Notes under the pieces: generated by a model
Databases searched by the model: none
What the model was told of the DNA's origin: nothing
Seen by the model: only the letters and a program-made list of their open reading frames with translations
Source of the DNA: Delphinus delphis
Taxonomy: Eukaryota > Chordata > Mammalia > Artiodactyla > Delphinidae
Assembly: GCF_949987515.2 (NCBI RefSeq)
Contig: NC_082696.1
Location: 61,078,447 to 61,142,446, forward strand
Direction of reading: 5' to 3'
DNA: 64,000 bases
Part shown: positions 48,922-60,600 of the stretch, one piece after another
How the letters are laid out: every line of letters begins with the position of its first letter
How positions within the stretch are numbered: the first letter of the stretch is position 1
Position numbers and translations under genes: made by a program

Positions 48922-49430
48922 GTATGTATCTTTTTGAATTAGAGTTTTCATCGTTTCTGGATATATACCAAGGAGTGGGATTCGTGGATCATATGGTAAT
49001 TCTATTTTTAATTTTTTAAGGAAATTCCATACTGTTTCCCATACTTGCTGCACCAACTTACATTTCCACCAACAGGGGATCCCTTTTCTCCACACCCTCT
49101 CCAGCATTTATTATCTGTAGACTTTTTGATGATGGCCATTCTGACTAGTGTGAGGTGATACCTCATTGTAGTTTTGATTTGGATTCCTTTAATAACTAGC
49201 GATGTTGAGCATCTTTTCATGTCCTTTTTGGCCATCTGTATGTCTTCTTTGGAGAAATGTATAATTTAGGTCTTCTCCCATTTTTTGATTGGGTTGTTTG
49301 TTTTTGCCATACTGAGTTGTATGCATTGTTTGCAGATTTTGGAAATTAACTCCTTGTTGGTTGCATCATTTGCAAATATTTTCTCTCATTCTGTAGGTGT
49401 AGGTCTTTTCATTTTGTTGATGCAGATTTT
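48922..49430 (-). mobile_element. Old L1, continuation of outer element
   Basis: Resumes ATCTTTTTGAATTAGAGTTT, CCATACTTGCTGCACCAACT and CATTCTGACTAGTGTGAGGT, the ORF2 C-terminal region in reverse. Minus frames 48904-49107 and 49008-49235 are its remains. Ends near 49425. Confidence 0.85.
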
Positions 49431-49984
49431 GTAATTTGTGTGACATAATGTAATATAATCCACATATTTGTCAATGTCTCCATCTATTACATTTATTTAA
49501 AAATGAATCACTCATGAAAAAAGTGTGATTGCTTACACTGTTGCTACTATATTATCATCCCCTAATTTTATTATGTATAAGCTACTCACCACAATTATAT
49601 CTTTTCAAATATGAATTATGTTTGTAAGTTCCTTTTCAGTATTTCACCTAACAAATTTTGTACAATTTAAAGCAAAATCTTTGGAAACAACTGAAATATT
49701 TATATTTGAAAATGAATAACAATGGCAATAATTTCTTCCCAGATTTGATTTCTTTTGCAATAATGTTTATCACTGTCTATTGGAATTCATCTGAAAAATT
49801 ACAGTGAAAACAAGAGAAAAAGGACCTTTTTAGTGTTGAAATGGAAATAAAATGTGTTATTTAAGGTTTAAGATGACAATAGAGAAACTTAAGTTCTTCT
49901 AGAAATTATTTTCTGGAGTTATCCAAAATGATTAGGTGGAGTACCACAACTTTATTGACTTGATCCTCCTCTTTTCTTGGGTTT
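49431..49984. other. Non-coding stretch, nothing recognised
   Basis: AT-rich; no gene or named repeat. Confidence 0.5.
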
Positions 49985-49997
49985 AAAAAAGAGTTTC

Positions 49998-50212
49998 GGG
50001 CTTCCCTGGTGGCGCAGTGGTTGAGAGTCCGCCTGCCGATGCAGGGGACACAGGTTCGTGCCCCGGTCCGGGAGGATCCCACATGCCGCGGAGCGGCTGG
50101 GCCCCTGAGCCATGGCCGCTGAGCCTGCGCGTCCGGAGCCTGTGCTCCGCAATGGGAGAGGCCACAACAGTGAGAGGCCCGCGTACCGCCAAAAAAAAAA
50201 AAAAAAAAAAAA
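49998..50212 (+). mobile_element. CHR-type SINE (short, CHR-2 like)
   Basis: The cleanest copy in the window: GGGCTTCCCTGGTGGCGCAG to CCGCGTACCGCC plus a run of about 22 A. Flanked by AAAAAAGAGTTTC at 49985 and 50207. A box TGGCGCAGTGG and B box GGTTCGTGCC are intact, so its internal Pol III promoter looks near-consensus. The sense and antisense open frames across it are chance. Confidence 0.96.
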
Positions 50213-50219
50213 GAGTTTC

Positions 50220-52155
50220 TCTGCAATTTGAAACCCAATATTTATGGACTTAAAACATACACATGCTCAAAAGAGACTTAAACCAGTTCCTAACTTCATG
50301 TTTCAAGATATTCCTACATATACTGAATTCTTTTTAATTAATTACATTTTGATCATAGCCCTTTCAAATTCTAGCTTTGAACTTCAAAGTAATTGTAGGC
50401 ATAAACAAAATGATGAAAGCAGTAGAGATATATAATATTCCCTCAAACGTTGAAAGCTGGAATAGTTTAGATTTGAAGGACAGAAATGCTGTGATAAGAT
50501 TGAATAACTGAAGCAGGGGAAAGGTATGCACACACAGTGATGCCAGTGGATGAAGAGACAGCTCTCAGTTGAGCTTTTGGCTCATTTGCCAAAGTCACAA
50601 TAATGAGGCCCTAGAACCCTGAGCTTTCTGTGAACCCACCTATGTACATAACTTAAAATGACATAGAGAAATGAGTAATTAATTCTATAATGTTTTGCTT
50701 TCTATAGTGATACAGCTGCCAATATGAATATTTTAGAGCCCACAACACTGTTCCTTTATGCCACAAGATGGTATTTTAAAATTTGGAGAGGGAGACCAGA
50801 GAGCTGATAAATTATCTCAATGGTTGTATCAAAATTAACCTTCACTTTACCCAAAATAGTCTAGGAATTTATTGCTTTTAAAAATAATTTGATACTAACA
50901 TCAAGATTACATCTTGTTTTCTTTTGTCTCCCTCAAGTTGTGTGATGTATGAAATCTTTAAAAAGTTGCTGGTTGAGTGGCAGATTGAACAAGTGAAATG
51001 AATTATAGAAAAGGAAGATAATTTCTTTTAAAATAAAAGGCCTAAGACAAAAAATTCAGATATATCACATTTGCACATTTTTTAGGGTTTGTTTCTTAGG
51101 TTTTAATTGAGAACAATAACTATTTGTCTCCTTCCTAAATTTCTGACATTAAATGAAACAAAGATATTTTTACTTCCTCTTCTAGTAAATAAATAAAGTC
51201 TAAGAGTTAGTAAGATCCAATATATTACATTTTGGCATAGTCAAATCCAATTAATTATACCTTTGTAATATCGTTTGAATATTGTCATTGCTCTCCACTT
51301 CACTGCTACCATCACCTAGATTACTTAAATTTCATGATAGCTGATTTCTAAACACTGTAGCCATGGTGATCTTTCTTTGTTTCTATAGAATTAGCTTAGT
51401 TACACAAGAAATACATTATCATTTCATGAAAAAGTCAGTAAAAACAGAGAAGAAAAAGTTAATTTAATAACTTTAAATCAACTCAGATTCACCCCAAGAT
51501 ATAACTGAATACTTGACATGTATCCATCCAGATTTTCTCCCATTTTCATGAAATTATAAATATACCCTTACCACCTTCTAAAATGTAAGACTCTACTATT
51601 TTGGTCAGCTACCTCCTTTTTTTATTAAGAAATATATCACAAATATTTTTTATCACTAAATACAAAAGTAAATAATCATTTTAAAGAATAATTCTTGTGT
51701 TTGAACATACCATACATTATTTAAACAACATATTGAAGAAAACACTTGTTATGATTATAAAATAATAGAGGAAACCCTCTTGTACTTACATTTCAATGTG
51801 TTATTTCCAAATTTTTAGTGTTAAATTCCTAAAATTGGGTTTAAAAAACAAGAACTGTTTGAGGGCTTTTAATACATATTACAATTCTTGCCATGAAAGT
51901 CTTATCAGGTTGCATCACTACCTATAGAATAGTAGAATGGTTGTATGAGCCTACCTGGTCACCATGCCAGTGGTTCACAGCCTGGCAGCTCATTAGCATT
52001 GGCTGGGTGACTGTAAAAAAAAAAAAAAGTAAAAGAAAAACAAAGTTGATTGCTCAACTCACCACCAGAAAATTAAGGTACTGAGATTAAGGAGGGGCCC
52101 AGGGCCATGCCGACCCCATAAAATTAATTGGGAAGTGTTCCTTCCTCTTCTCTTT
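50220..52155. other. Non-coding stretch, nothing recognised
   Basis: AT-rich, with an A-run at 52016-52029. No gene or repeat that I can name. Confidence 0.45.
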
Positions 52156-52159
52156 TCTG

Positions 52160-52760
52160 AAGGAGTTTGTAGAATTGGTATTGTTTCTTCCTTCAGTGTG
52201 TGGTAAAATTCACTAGTGAAGCTATTCGTTCCTGGAGTTTTCTTTGGTGGGAGGTTTTAATGAAAGTGTTCAATTTCTTTAATACATATAGAACTGCTTC
52301 CATTTCTATTTATTCTTTCTTGAGCTTTGATGATTTTTGTCTTTCAAAAAATTTGTCCTGACGTTGTTGAGTACATGGCATCACCTTCATTACAATATTT
52401 CCATGTTATCTTTTTGATATCTACAGGTAGATAGTGATACCCTGTCTTAATTCCTAATATATATTTTTTAAGTTAATGTCTTTTATCTTTTTTCTTCATA
52501 AGTCTGCCTAATTTCCTCTGTACTTGTTCCATGGTTATTACTCTATTTTTTGTGTGGTTTTTATTCCACTTTCTAGGCTTACAATTTATCAGTTGATTAA
52601 TATCTTCTGTTTCCTTGTGATTCTCTGATACATTTATTATTTTTAGTATTTGTTTTTGTCCTTTTAAAATTTCTAGTTGGTCTTTTATATTTAATTTTTC
52701 CTCTAAAGAACCAGTTTGTTAATTTATTCATTATTTCTAAATGTTTTTCTTACAAATACA
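52160..52760 (-). mobile_element. Old L1 ORF2 fragment, reverse
   Basis: Reversed ORF2 reverse-transcriptase phrases: TGGTAAAATTCACTAGTGAA, TTCGTTCCTGGAGTTTTCTT and AAGAACCAGTTTGTTAATTT. Heavily decayed. Continues at 53624 after the insertions. Confidence 0.75.
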
Positions 52761-52763
52761 TGA

Positions 52764-52984
52764 TTTTTTTCTTTCTTTTTCTCTCCAAGTTTCTCTCTTT
52801 ATTAAGTCGACCCCAGACAGTGGAAGAGAGACAGACCATGGTTACTGTGACACCCCTACACCCTTGCTCCAGGACATAAGGAGTCTCTTCTGACTATGCC
52901 CTCACTCCTCCCCATAGCCAATAAATAAAAAGGGGACAAGGAAATACAGGGTGAGGGAGGTATGCTTTTCTATATTAATTATTT
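52764..52984 (-). pseudogene. Possible 3'-UTR retro-fragment of an unidentified transcript
   Basis: On the minus strand the sequence ends CGACTTAATAAAGAGAGAAA followed after about 15 bp by an A-rich tail (poly-T-rich on plus at 52764-52787). That is the layout of a polyadenylated transcript end: AATAAA, short spacer, A-tail. Upstream it is GC-richer than the surrounding L1 (TATGGGGAGGAGTGAGGGCA). No coding sequence is seen and I do not recognise the gene. It could instead be part of an older repeat. Confidence 0.4.
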
Positions 52985-53619
52985 TGTTACCAAACCAAAC
53001 TTGGGTTAGCTGACCCAGTGGGCAGCAAAGCCAATCTATCGACACCGGGCTGTGGTGAAGGAAGGTATAGTGTTAATTGCAAGGCACTCAGTGTGGGGCC
53101 AAACAAAGTGAATGGCAGCTCATGCTCAAGACACCTGAACTCCCCGATGGCTTTTGGGGAAGGGTTTGTAAAGGCAAGGTAAGGGAGAGGGTTGCAGGAT
53201 GCCTGATCCACTCACGGATAGTCTTCTGATTGATTGATGGTGAGGTAACCAGGTGGTATTTTGGGAGTCAGCATCATCAACCTGGGTCCAAGCTGTCTGG
53301 GGTCTATGTGCTTTGTGGTCAGCATGTGGTTAACTTCTTCCACCTGGTGGAGGTTTTAAGTATCTGCAGAACAATAAAAGGATATGGCTCAGGATTTTAT
53401 CTATAGCCCTTGAGGAGGAACTAAATGTCCTTGACTTTGTTTTATGGGTAAACTATTATTATTTTGTCTTGCATGACTGTTTTCCTTTGTTTCTGCACTT
53501 TCTCACTTCTCTAAATTTGCTCTTTGGAACTTAGGGAAGGCCTAGAAGGATAAAGTTTTTCTGCAGGGTCGGGGGTGGTCTGTCTCTGGGAAGGCCCCAC
53601 AGGGTCCTGCTTGGCTTCA
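52985..53619 (-). mobile_element. Probable solo LTR of an endogenous retrovirus, reverse
   Basis: On the minus strand it starts TGAAGCCAAGCAGGACCCTG and ends CCAAGTTTGGTTTGGTAACA, with the 4-mer ATTT directly on both sides (52981, 53620). The ends resemble those of the LTR at 44963-45621 (TGAA... and ...GGTWCARTAACA style), so the two may be related families. No internal retroviral sequence adjoins it. Confidence 0.65.
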
Positions 53620-53623
53620 ATTT

Positions 53624-54900
53624 TATTCCTTTCCTTCTATTTATTGTATCGTTATTTTCTTGATTCTTTCCTTCTGATACTTATTTTGTTTTCCATTCAT
53701 ATAATTATTTAAGGCAATAAACTTTCTTCTGAGCACTCTGTGCTCTATTCCACAAATTTTCAAATATAAAATTTTTAGTGTTGTTCTTGTGAAATCCTGC
53801 AAATATAGTTTTTTTGTTTGTTTGTTTGTTTGTTTTGCGGTACGCAGGCCTCTCACTGCTGTGGCCTCTCCCGTTGCGAAGCACAGGCTCCGGATGCGCA
53901 GGCTCAGTGGCCATGGCTCACAGGTCCAGCCGCTCCGCGGCCTGTGGGATCTTCCCAGACCGGGGCACGAACCTGTGTCCCCTGCATCGGCAGGCGGACT
54001 CTCAACCACTGCACCACCAGGGAAGCCCAATATAGTTTTTATTTCCACTTAAACCCAGTTGATTTACTTTTTCAACTCACAATGGAGAGTGATGTCTTTG
54101 TTTTCCAAGTTTTAAAAATATTAATTTCCATTCTTATTAAGTTGTGACCAGAGAATATTTTTTATTCTATTTCTACTTTTAGAGATTTATCAAGAACTTC
54201 TCTATGTCAAGTAAATAATCAAATATTATGAATGTTTAATGAACATTTGGAAAGAAGTTGTATTCCCTATATGATGTCCTGATATTAGTAAACATGAATG
54301 AGATTTTCTTTTTTTGGCTTGTGGTATTTGGGCCTTTTATATCATTTCTTTGTCTTCAGTTGATTTTTCTCGGACTGAGAAAGCTGAATTTAAGTTACAT
54401 GTATCTCCTGTAAATTTCTTTTATAAAGGTTGCTAGTATGTTATATGACTTATGGATACTAAGAACCATTAAAAATTTCTGTGTATCCAAAAAAAAAAAA
54501 TTCTTTGTAAATTGACTCTTTGGTACTAAAGTATGGGTCTCTTTACCTCATTTGCTGTTTTGTTCTGAATTTTACCTTATATAATATTAAAATCATACAT
54601 TTCTGATATCTTTTGTTTGTATTTGCCTAATAAAAATTTTCCTTTGCTCATTTTCTTTTTAACTACTTGGAATCTTTCTTTTCCTATGTTTCATAAATAT
54701 ACCATCTTATTAAGTTTTGGTTTATGAGACTGTCTTAAAGTATTTCTCATTTAATAGAGGAAATATGCCCATTTATATTTAACGGTGTGACTGACATTTG
54801 CTTATAGTTCTGGGAATACTTTGTTATGATTTCTGTGTATATATACAAATAATTTTTTAAAGCCTTTCATTAGGAAATCAATTTCCTTTGTCTTAAAACA
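53624..54900 (-). mobile_element. Old L1 ORF2 fragment, reverse, continuation
   Basis: AAGGCAATAAACTTTCTTCT, GTGCTCTATTCCACAAATTT and further reversed ORF2 endonuclease-side text up to about 54900, interrupted by a SINE at 53814-54028. Confidence 0.7.
53814..54028 (-). mobile_element. CHR-type SINE nested in old L1
   Basis: Minus strand begins GGGCTTCCCTGGTGGTGCAG; the tail is (TTTG)n on plus. The duplication AATATAGTTTTT at 53802 and 54029 encloses it. Antisense and sense open frames of 60-135 codons here derive from the SINE. Confidence 0.94.
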
Positions 54901-55320
54901 ATATTATTTCTCAGGTTCTGACTTCCTGTAATGGCAGATTAGTTTGGAGGGGTGTGGGAGTGGAGAAAAACTTCTAGATAGTTATACAAGCCATGCATGG
55001 AGTGTGATCACAAACAGAAACTGTCTGTCCTTGAAAAGTTAGACTTTGTTGCTTTTGCCTAAGGAATACCTGACATTTTTAATACAGTTCAGTGTAGAAG
55101 AAAGCTTTATTATTAATGGCTTGAGTTGAGCTTTGGGCCCTTGGAGGGCAGCCAGAGATGTAAGGGGAGGATTGTACAACACAGGAAGCTGTAGAGGCAA
55201 TGAACTCCAAACCTGCACAAAAGTTTCCAAATCTTTGATTAAATCACACGCTTGGCAGAGACCCTGGTGTGCTTGCCTGAAAAGCAGCATCTGGAAGTTT
55301 AAATAATGAAGTAGAGATTT
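54901..55320. other. Unrecognised segment between opposed L1 pieces
   Basis: The 83-codon minus frame at 55039-55290 has no recognisable domain. It may be a decayed L1 5' UTR belonging to the plus-strand L1 that follows. Confidence 0.35.
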
Positions 55321-56975
55321 CAGCCGCTGCCACAGCTGAGGATACAGTTTGGAATCGGTGTCAAGTTGATTTTGTACTAGAACAAACCTCTTCCAAGTAA
55401 TATAACAGAATCCAGAGCCTACAGAGTATAATATTATTTATAAAGTCCAGTATATACTCAAAAATCATTAAACTTATGAGAATCAGAAAAACATGTCTCA
55501 TATTTAAGAGAAAAGGAAAAAAATAGAACCAACTGTTTAGATGAACTAAATATAATTATCAGACAAGGACTTTCAAACAGCTGTTACAAATATATTCCAG
55601 AACTCAAAGACAATGTGAGTCATAACGAATGAACAAATGGAGAATCTCAGCATTTGACAAAAATGTACAAAATGAAGATGTTACATCTGAAAATAATTAA
55701 AAACTGAAATGAAAAACTCAAGTTATGGCATTAAAAACATTGGGAATGGCAGAAAAGAGATGATGTAACCTTTAAAAAAAAGGATAAGTATACACACACA
55801 CACATTTGTATGTATAAAACAATTTAAAGAACAAAGAGAAGAAAGACTGAAGAAAAGTGAATGGAGCTTCAGAGACCTGCAAAATAGAGTTGAACTGTCT
55901 ATTATATGTGTAATTAGAGCTGCAGAAGGAAAAAAGGAAAAATGCAGACAAAAAAATATTTGAAGAAAGGATAGGGAAGAAAAATATTTGATGGAATACT
56001 CCCCATTTTATTGAAAACCATAAATTTACAGATCCAAGGATCTCAAATCATAAGCAAGATAAGAATAGAAGAAGTGAAATAAAAAAAAACTACACAAATA
56101 AAAGAAAAAACAAAGCTAAAACTTGGTTCTTTGACATGATTAATAAAGTTGATAAACCCTTAACAAAGGTATGTATTTGTGTGTGTGTGTGTGTGTGAAA
56201 AGAGAGAGAGCAAGCAAATTACCAGTATCAGGAATAAAAGAGATGACTAGAGATATTAGAAATATTAGAAGCATAGTAAAAGAATATTATGAAAACTTAC
56301 GTGAACAAATACAGGAATTTAGAAATTTATAATAGAACAAGTTAGAAATATAAATTTCCTTTAAAACATAAATAACAGAAAAACATAAAAATCTGAAAAT
56401 CTGAATAACTGTTGTACAAATTAATTTTTTTCTCAAGCATCTCTCTAAATAGAAAACTCTGGGGACAGAGTCTTCATTATTGAATTCAATTAAATATTTC
56501 AGCAAGAGAAAATATCAATTCTACAAAAGCACTTTAAGAGAATGGAGGAAGAAGGAATATTTTCTAACTTTCTTCATGAAGTCAGAATAATTATAATACC
56601 CAAATCTGCAGAGACTTAATAAAACTCATCAGCATGGACATCAAAGCTCTTATCAAATCAAACAAATCAAATCAGGAATGTAAAAGGCAATTGTAAATCA
56701 CAACCAAGTGGAGTTTATCCTAGGAATGCAAGATTGGCTTAGCATTTGAAAATCAATCAGTGCATTACACCAAATCTGCAGGGGAAAAAAGTAAAACAAC
56801 CACATAGACATCTCAATAGGGCACATAAAAAGCACTTGACAAAATTCAACACTCATTTATTTTTTAAAATATCTCTGTAAATTAGAAATTTAGAAGGGAT
56901 ATCTCAACTTGATAAAAATCATCTACAAGAAACCTACAGCTAACATTTTGAAGTTGGAGGACTGAATGCTTTCTT
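55320..56975 (+). mobile_element. Old L1, ORF1 region to ORF2 reverse transcriptase
   Basis: AACTCAAAGACAATGTGAGT (ORF1 side), AAACTTGGTTCTTTGACATG and ATTAATAAAGTTGATAAACC (ORF2), then GTTTATCCTAGGAATGCAAG and CTTGACAAAATTCAACACTC, corresponding to reverse-transcriptase motifs. No frame is open for long. Contains (CA)n near 55793 and (GT)n(GA)n at 56176-56210. Stops before the catalytic FADD. Confidence 0.8.
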
Positions 56976-57649
56976 CAGCAGCCTGGTGTTATAGGGAATT
57001 TTTTCTGACTTAGGTTTGCAAGACTAGACTGTGTCTAGTCTAATTTCCCAAATGTTCACTTCTCTTTTAGAAAAAAGTGTTTTCTTAGATACTTTACCTC
57101 TGTCTATTCACACATTTTTCTGCATATGTTTCTCCATCTCCTCCAAGGATTTCTCTCATTTAATCTCAGTTCTGCATACAACTCAATTCCTCTTATTTAA
57201 TATATTTGGTGGAGATTTCTGAGACCTACCAATGCTTGGCCACTACCAGAGTCCTCAATCTCTGCCACACCAGGTGATTCTTGCACAGGTCCTGCTGCTC
57301 TTCTCAAGTATCCTAGACCATACTTAGAGGTAATATGGAGTCTGTGGATTTTTCTCCTGCTCCATACTTGGGAGTAACTTGAAAGTTGTCTTGGAGTCTG
57401 TGCTTTCCCCCCTTCTTGTTGCTATCACTTCCAAAAGAGAGAAAGAAGGTTCAGAACTAAGCAGCCAGAAGTAGCCAGCATGTTCTTACTAGAGCTAGAA
57501 GTTGAACTGAGGATAGGAGTAATCAGACCCATACTATATGACTCAGAAATTAGTGTAGGAATTAGAGAGGAAAAAGGGTAATGGATAATGGGGAGGTAAT
57601 TGTCAAATGTCCACTAACGTGTTAGTAATTTTATTAAAAAATTTTTTTC
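56976..57649. other. Non-coding stretch, nothing recognised
   Basis: No gene or named repeat seen. Confidence 0.5.
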
Positions 57650-60600
57650 AATCAATATGCTTTAATTTTTAGATTAGCTTTAGGTTCACAGCAAAACTGA
57701 GTGGAAAGTACAGACAGTTCTCGTATACCCCCTACCCCCACGAACACACAGCCTCTTCCCCTAATAAAAACACACATAAAAGTGGTGTATTTATTACAGC
57801 CCATGAACCTACATTGTTACATTATTTGCACTCATAGTTTCCACTGGGGTTCACACTTGGTGTGTGAACATTATATGGGTTTAGACAAATGTATAATGGC
57901 GTATATACACCTTTATGATATCTTATTGTCTCTGTAGTTTTGCCTTTTCCAGAATCTCACATAGTTGGACTCATACGGTATGTATGATTTCAGCCAGCCT
58001 TTTCAGATTGGCTCCTTTCAAATAGTAAAATACTTCCAAGGTTCCTCCATGTCCTTTCAAGGCTTGATAAAATATTTCTTTTTAGTAACAAATAATATTT
58101 CATTGCTGGCAGTACCACAATTTATTTATTCAGTTATCTACCAAAGGATATCTTCATTGGTAAATAACTTCATGTTTTGGCAGCTATGAATAAAACTATT
58201 ATGAACATCCATGTGCAGGGTTTTTGTGGACCTACATTTTGAACTCTATTCTTGTAATGTCTTTGTCTGGTTTTGGTAATAGGGTAATGCTGGGCTCATA
58301 GAAGGAGCTAGAAATTATTCTCTCTGCTTCTATCTTTTGGAAGACATTGAAGAGTATTGTATAATTTATTCCTTAAATGTTTGGTAGAATTCAACAGTGA
58401 ATCTCTGTGGTCCTAGGGCTTTCTGTTTTGGAAATTTGTTAATTGTTGATTCAGTTTCTTTAATAGTTATTGGGCTATTCAGATTATCCATTATTGTCTT
58501 CTCATTATATCAATTTTACTTGTTTTTTTACACTTTTTAAAATCACTGTCCTAGAGTTTGCAGTATACATTTACAACTAATCCAAGTATACTTTCAAATG
58601 ACATTATACCACTTCACAGTTAGTGTATCTTACAATAACAAAATAACCTTAATTCCTCCATTTAGCCCCTGTATAATGGCATATTGTCGATCAAGGGATC
58701 GGTCCATTTCATCAAATTTGTGGGCATAGAATTGTTCAGAGTATTCCTTTAATATACTTTTAATGTTTATGGAATCTACAGTGATAACCCCTTTTTCATT
58801 TCTGATATTAGTAATTTGTATCCTCTCTCTTTTTTTCTTAGTTAGCTCATTGATTTTGTCACTCTTTTCAAAGAACTGGTTTTTGGTTTCATTGATTTTC
58901 TCTATCGATCTTCGGTTTTAAATTTTATTGTTTCTGCTCTAATTCTTAATATTTACTTTCTTCTGCTTACCTTGGATTTAATTTGATCTTGTTTTTCTAG
59001 TTTTCTAACATAGAAGCTTAGATAATTAATTTGAGGTCTTTCCTCTTTGCTAGGATATACATTCAATGCTATAAATTTCTTTGAAAGCCCTACTTTTGCT
59101 GAATTCCACAAATTTTCATAAGTTATATTTTTGTTTTCATTGATTTCAAAATATTATTAGCTTCTCTTTAGATTTCTTCTTTGACCCACATATTATTTAA
59201 AAGTGTGTTGTTTAATCTCCATGTATTTGGGGATTTTTCAGCTATCTGTTATTGATTTCTAGTCTAATTTCACTGTTGAATGAGAGCAAATGCATGAAAT
59301 ACATTCTTTTAAATTTGTGTTTTACGGCCCAAAATACAGTCTACCTTGGTCAGTGTTCCCTATGAGCTTGAAAATAACGTGTATTCTGCTGTTACTGGAT
59401 AAAGTAATCTATAGGTGTCAATTATATCCTGTTGACTGATGGCGTTGTTGACTTCAGCTATGTCCTTTCTGACGTGCTGCGTCCTAGATCTCTCCATTTT
59501 TAATAGCAGAGTGATGAAGTCCCAACTCTAAAGTGGATTCATTTATTTCTCCTTGGGGTTCTGTCAGTTTTTGCCTCGTAGAATTTGACACTCTCTTGTT
59601 AGATGCATACACATGAGAATTGTTATGTCTTTTAGGAGAATTGACCCCTTTATTATTACATAATGCCCCTCTTTATTTCTTATACTTTTTTGCTCTGAGG
59701 TGTGCTCTGTCCAAAAACCAATATAACTATCCTCTCTTTTTTTTTTTGTCAGCATGTTATACCTTTCTTCATCCATTTACCTTTAATCTGTAAGTATCTT
59801 AATATTTAAACTATAGGCAACAGGTAGTGTCTTATTTTTTGATCCATTCTGACAACCTCTGTCTTTTAATTGGGACATTTAGACTATTGATATTCAAAGT
59901 GATTATTGGTATAGCCGTGTTAATATCTACCATATTTGTTAGTGTTTTCTACATGTTGCCTTTGATCTTTGCTCCTAATCTGATCTTCTACTCTTTTTCT
60001 GCCTTTTGTGGCTTTAATTGAGCATTTTGATTACATTTTCTCTCCTCTCTTATCATATCAATTTTACTTATTTTTTACACTTTTAAAAATGGCTGTCCTA
60101 TAGTTTGCAATATACATTTACAACCCATCCAAGTATACTTTCAAATAACATTATACCACTTCACAGGTAGCATGAGTATATTACGATAACAAAATAATCT
60201 TAATTCCTCCATTTTGCCCCTTGTATCATTGCTGCTTTCATGTTGCGTATTCATATGCATTGCTGCTATTATTATTTTGAATAAATTGTTATGTTAGCAC
60301 AATCTAGAAAAATTAAAAGTTTTCTTTTATCTTCATTTATCCCTTTCTCTGATACTCTTCCTCTATGGAGATCCAAGTTTCGTACTCATGTAATTTCCTC
60401 CTCTCTAAAGAACTTCTTTTAACATCTCTTGCAAGGCAGTGTACTAGTAACAAATTCCCTCAATTTTTGTTTGTCTGGGAAAGTCTTTATTTTTCATTTC
60501 TGAAAGATAATGTTGCAGGGTACAGAATTCTAGGTTGGTGAGGGTTTTGTTTGTTTTTCCTCAACAGTTTGAACATTTTACTCTCATCTTTGCATGCTTT

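Noticed and set aside
49906..50253. Several overlapping open frames of 60-110 codons on both strands
   Set aside because: All derive from the CHR SINE at 49998-50212, whose GC-rich body is open in several frames by chance.
55039..55290. 83-codon minus-strand frame considered as a gene fragment
   Set aside because: No recognisable motif; it lies between two opposed L1 pieces and may be decayed L1 5' UTR.
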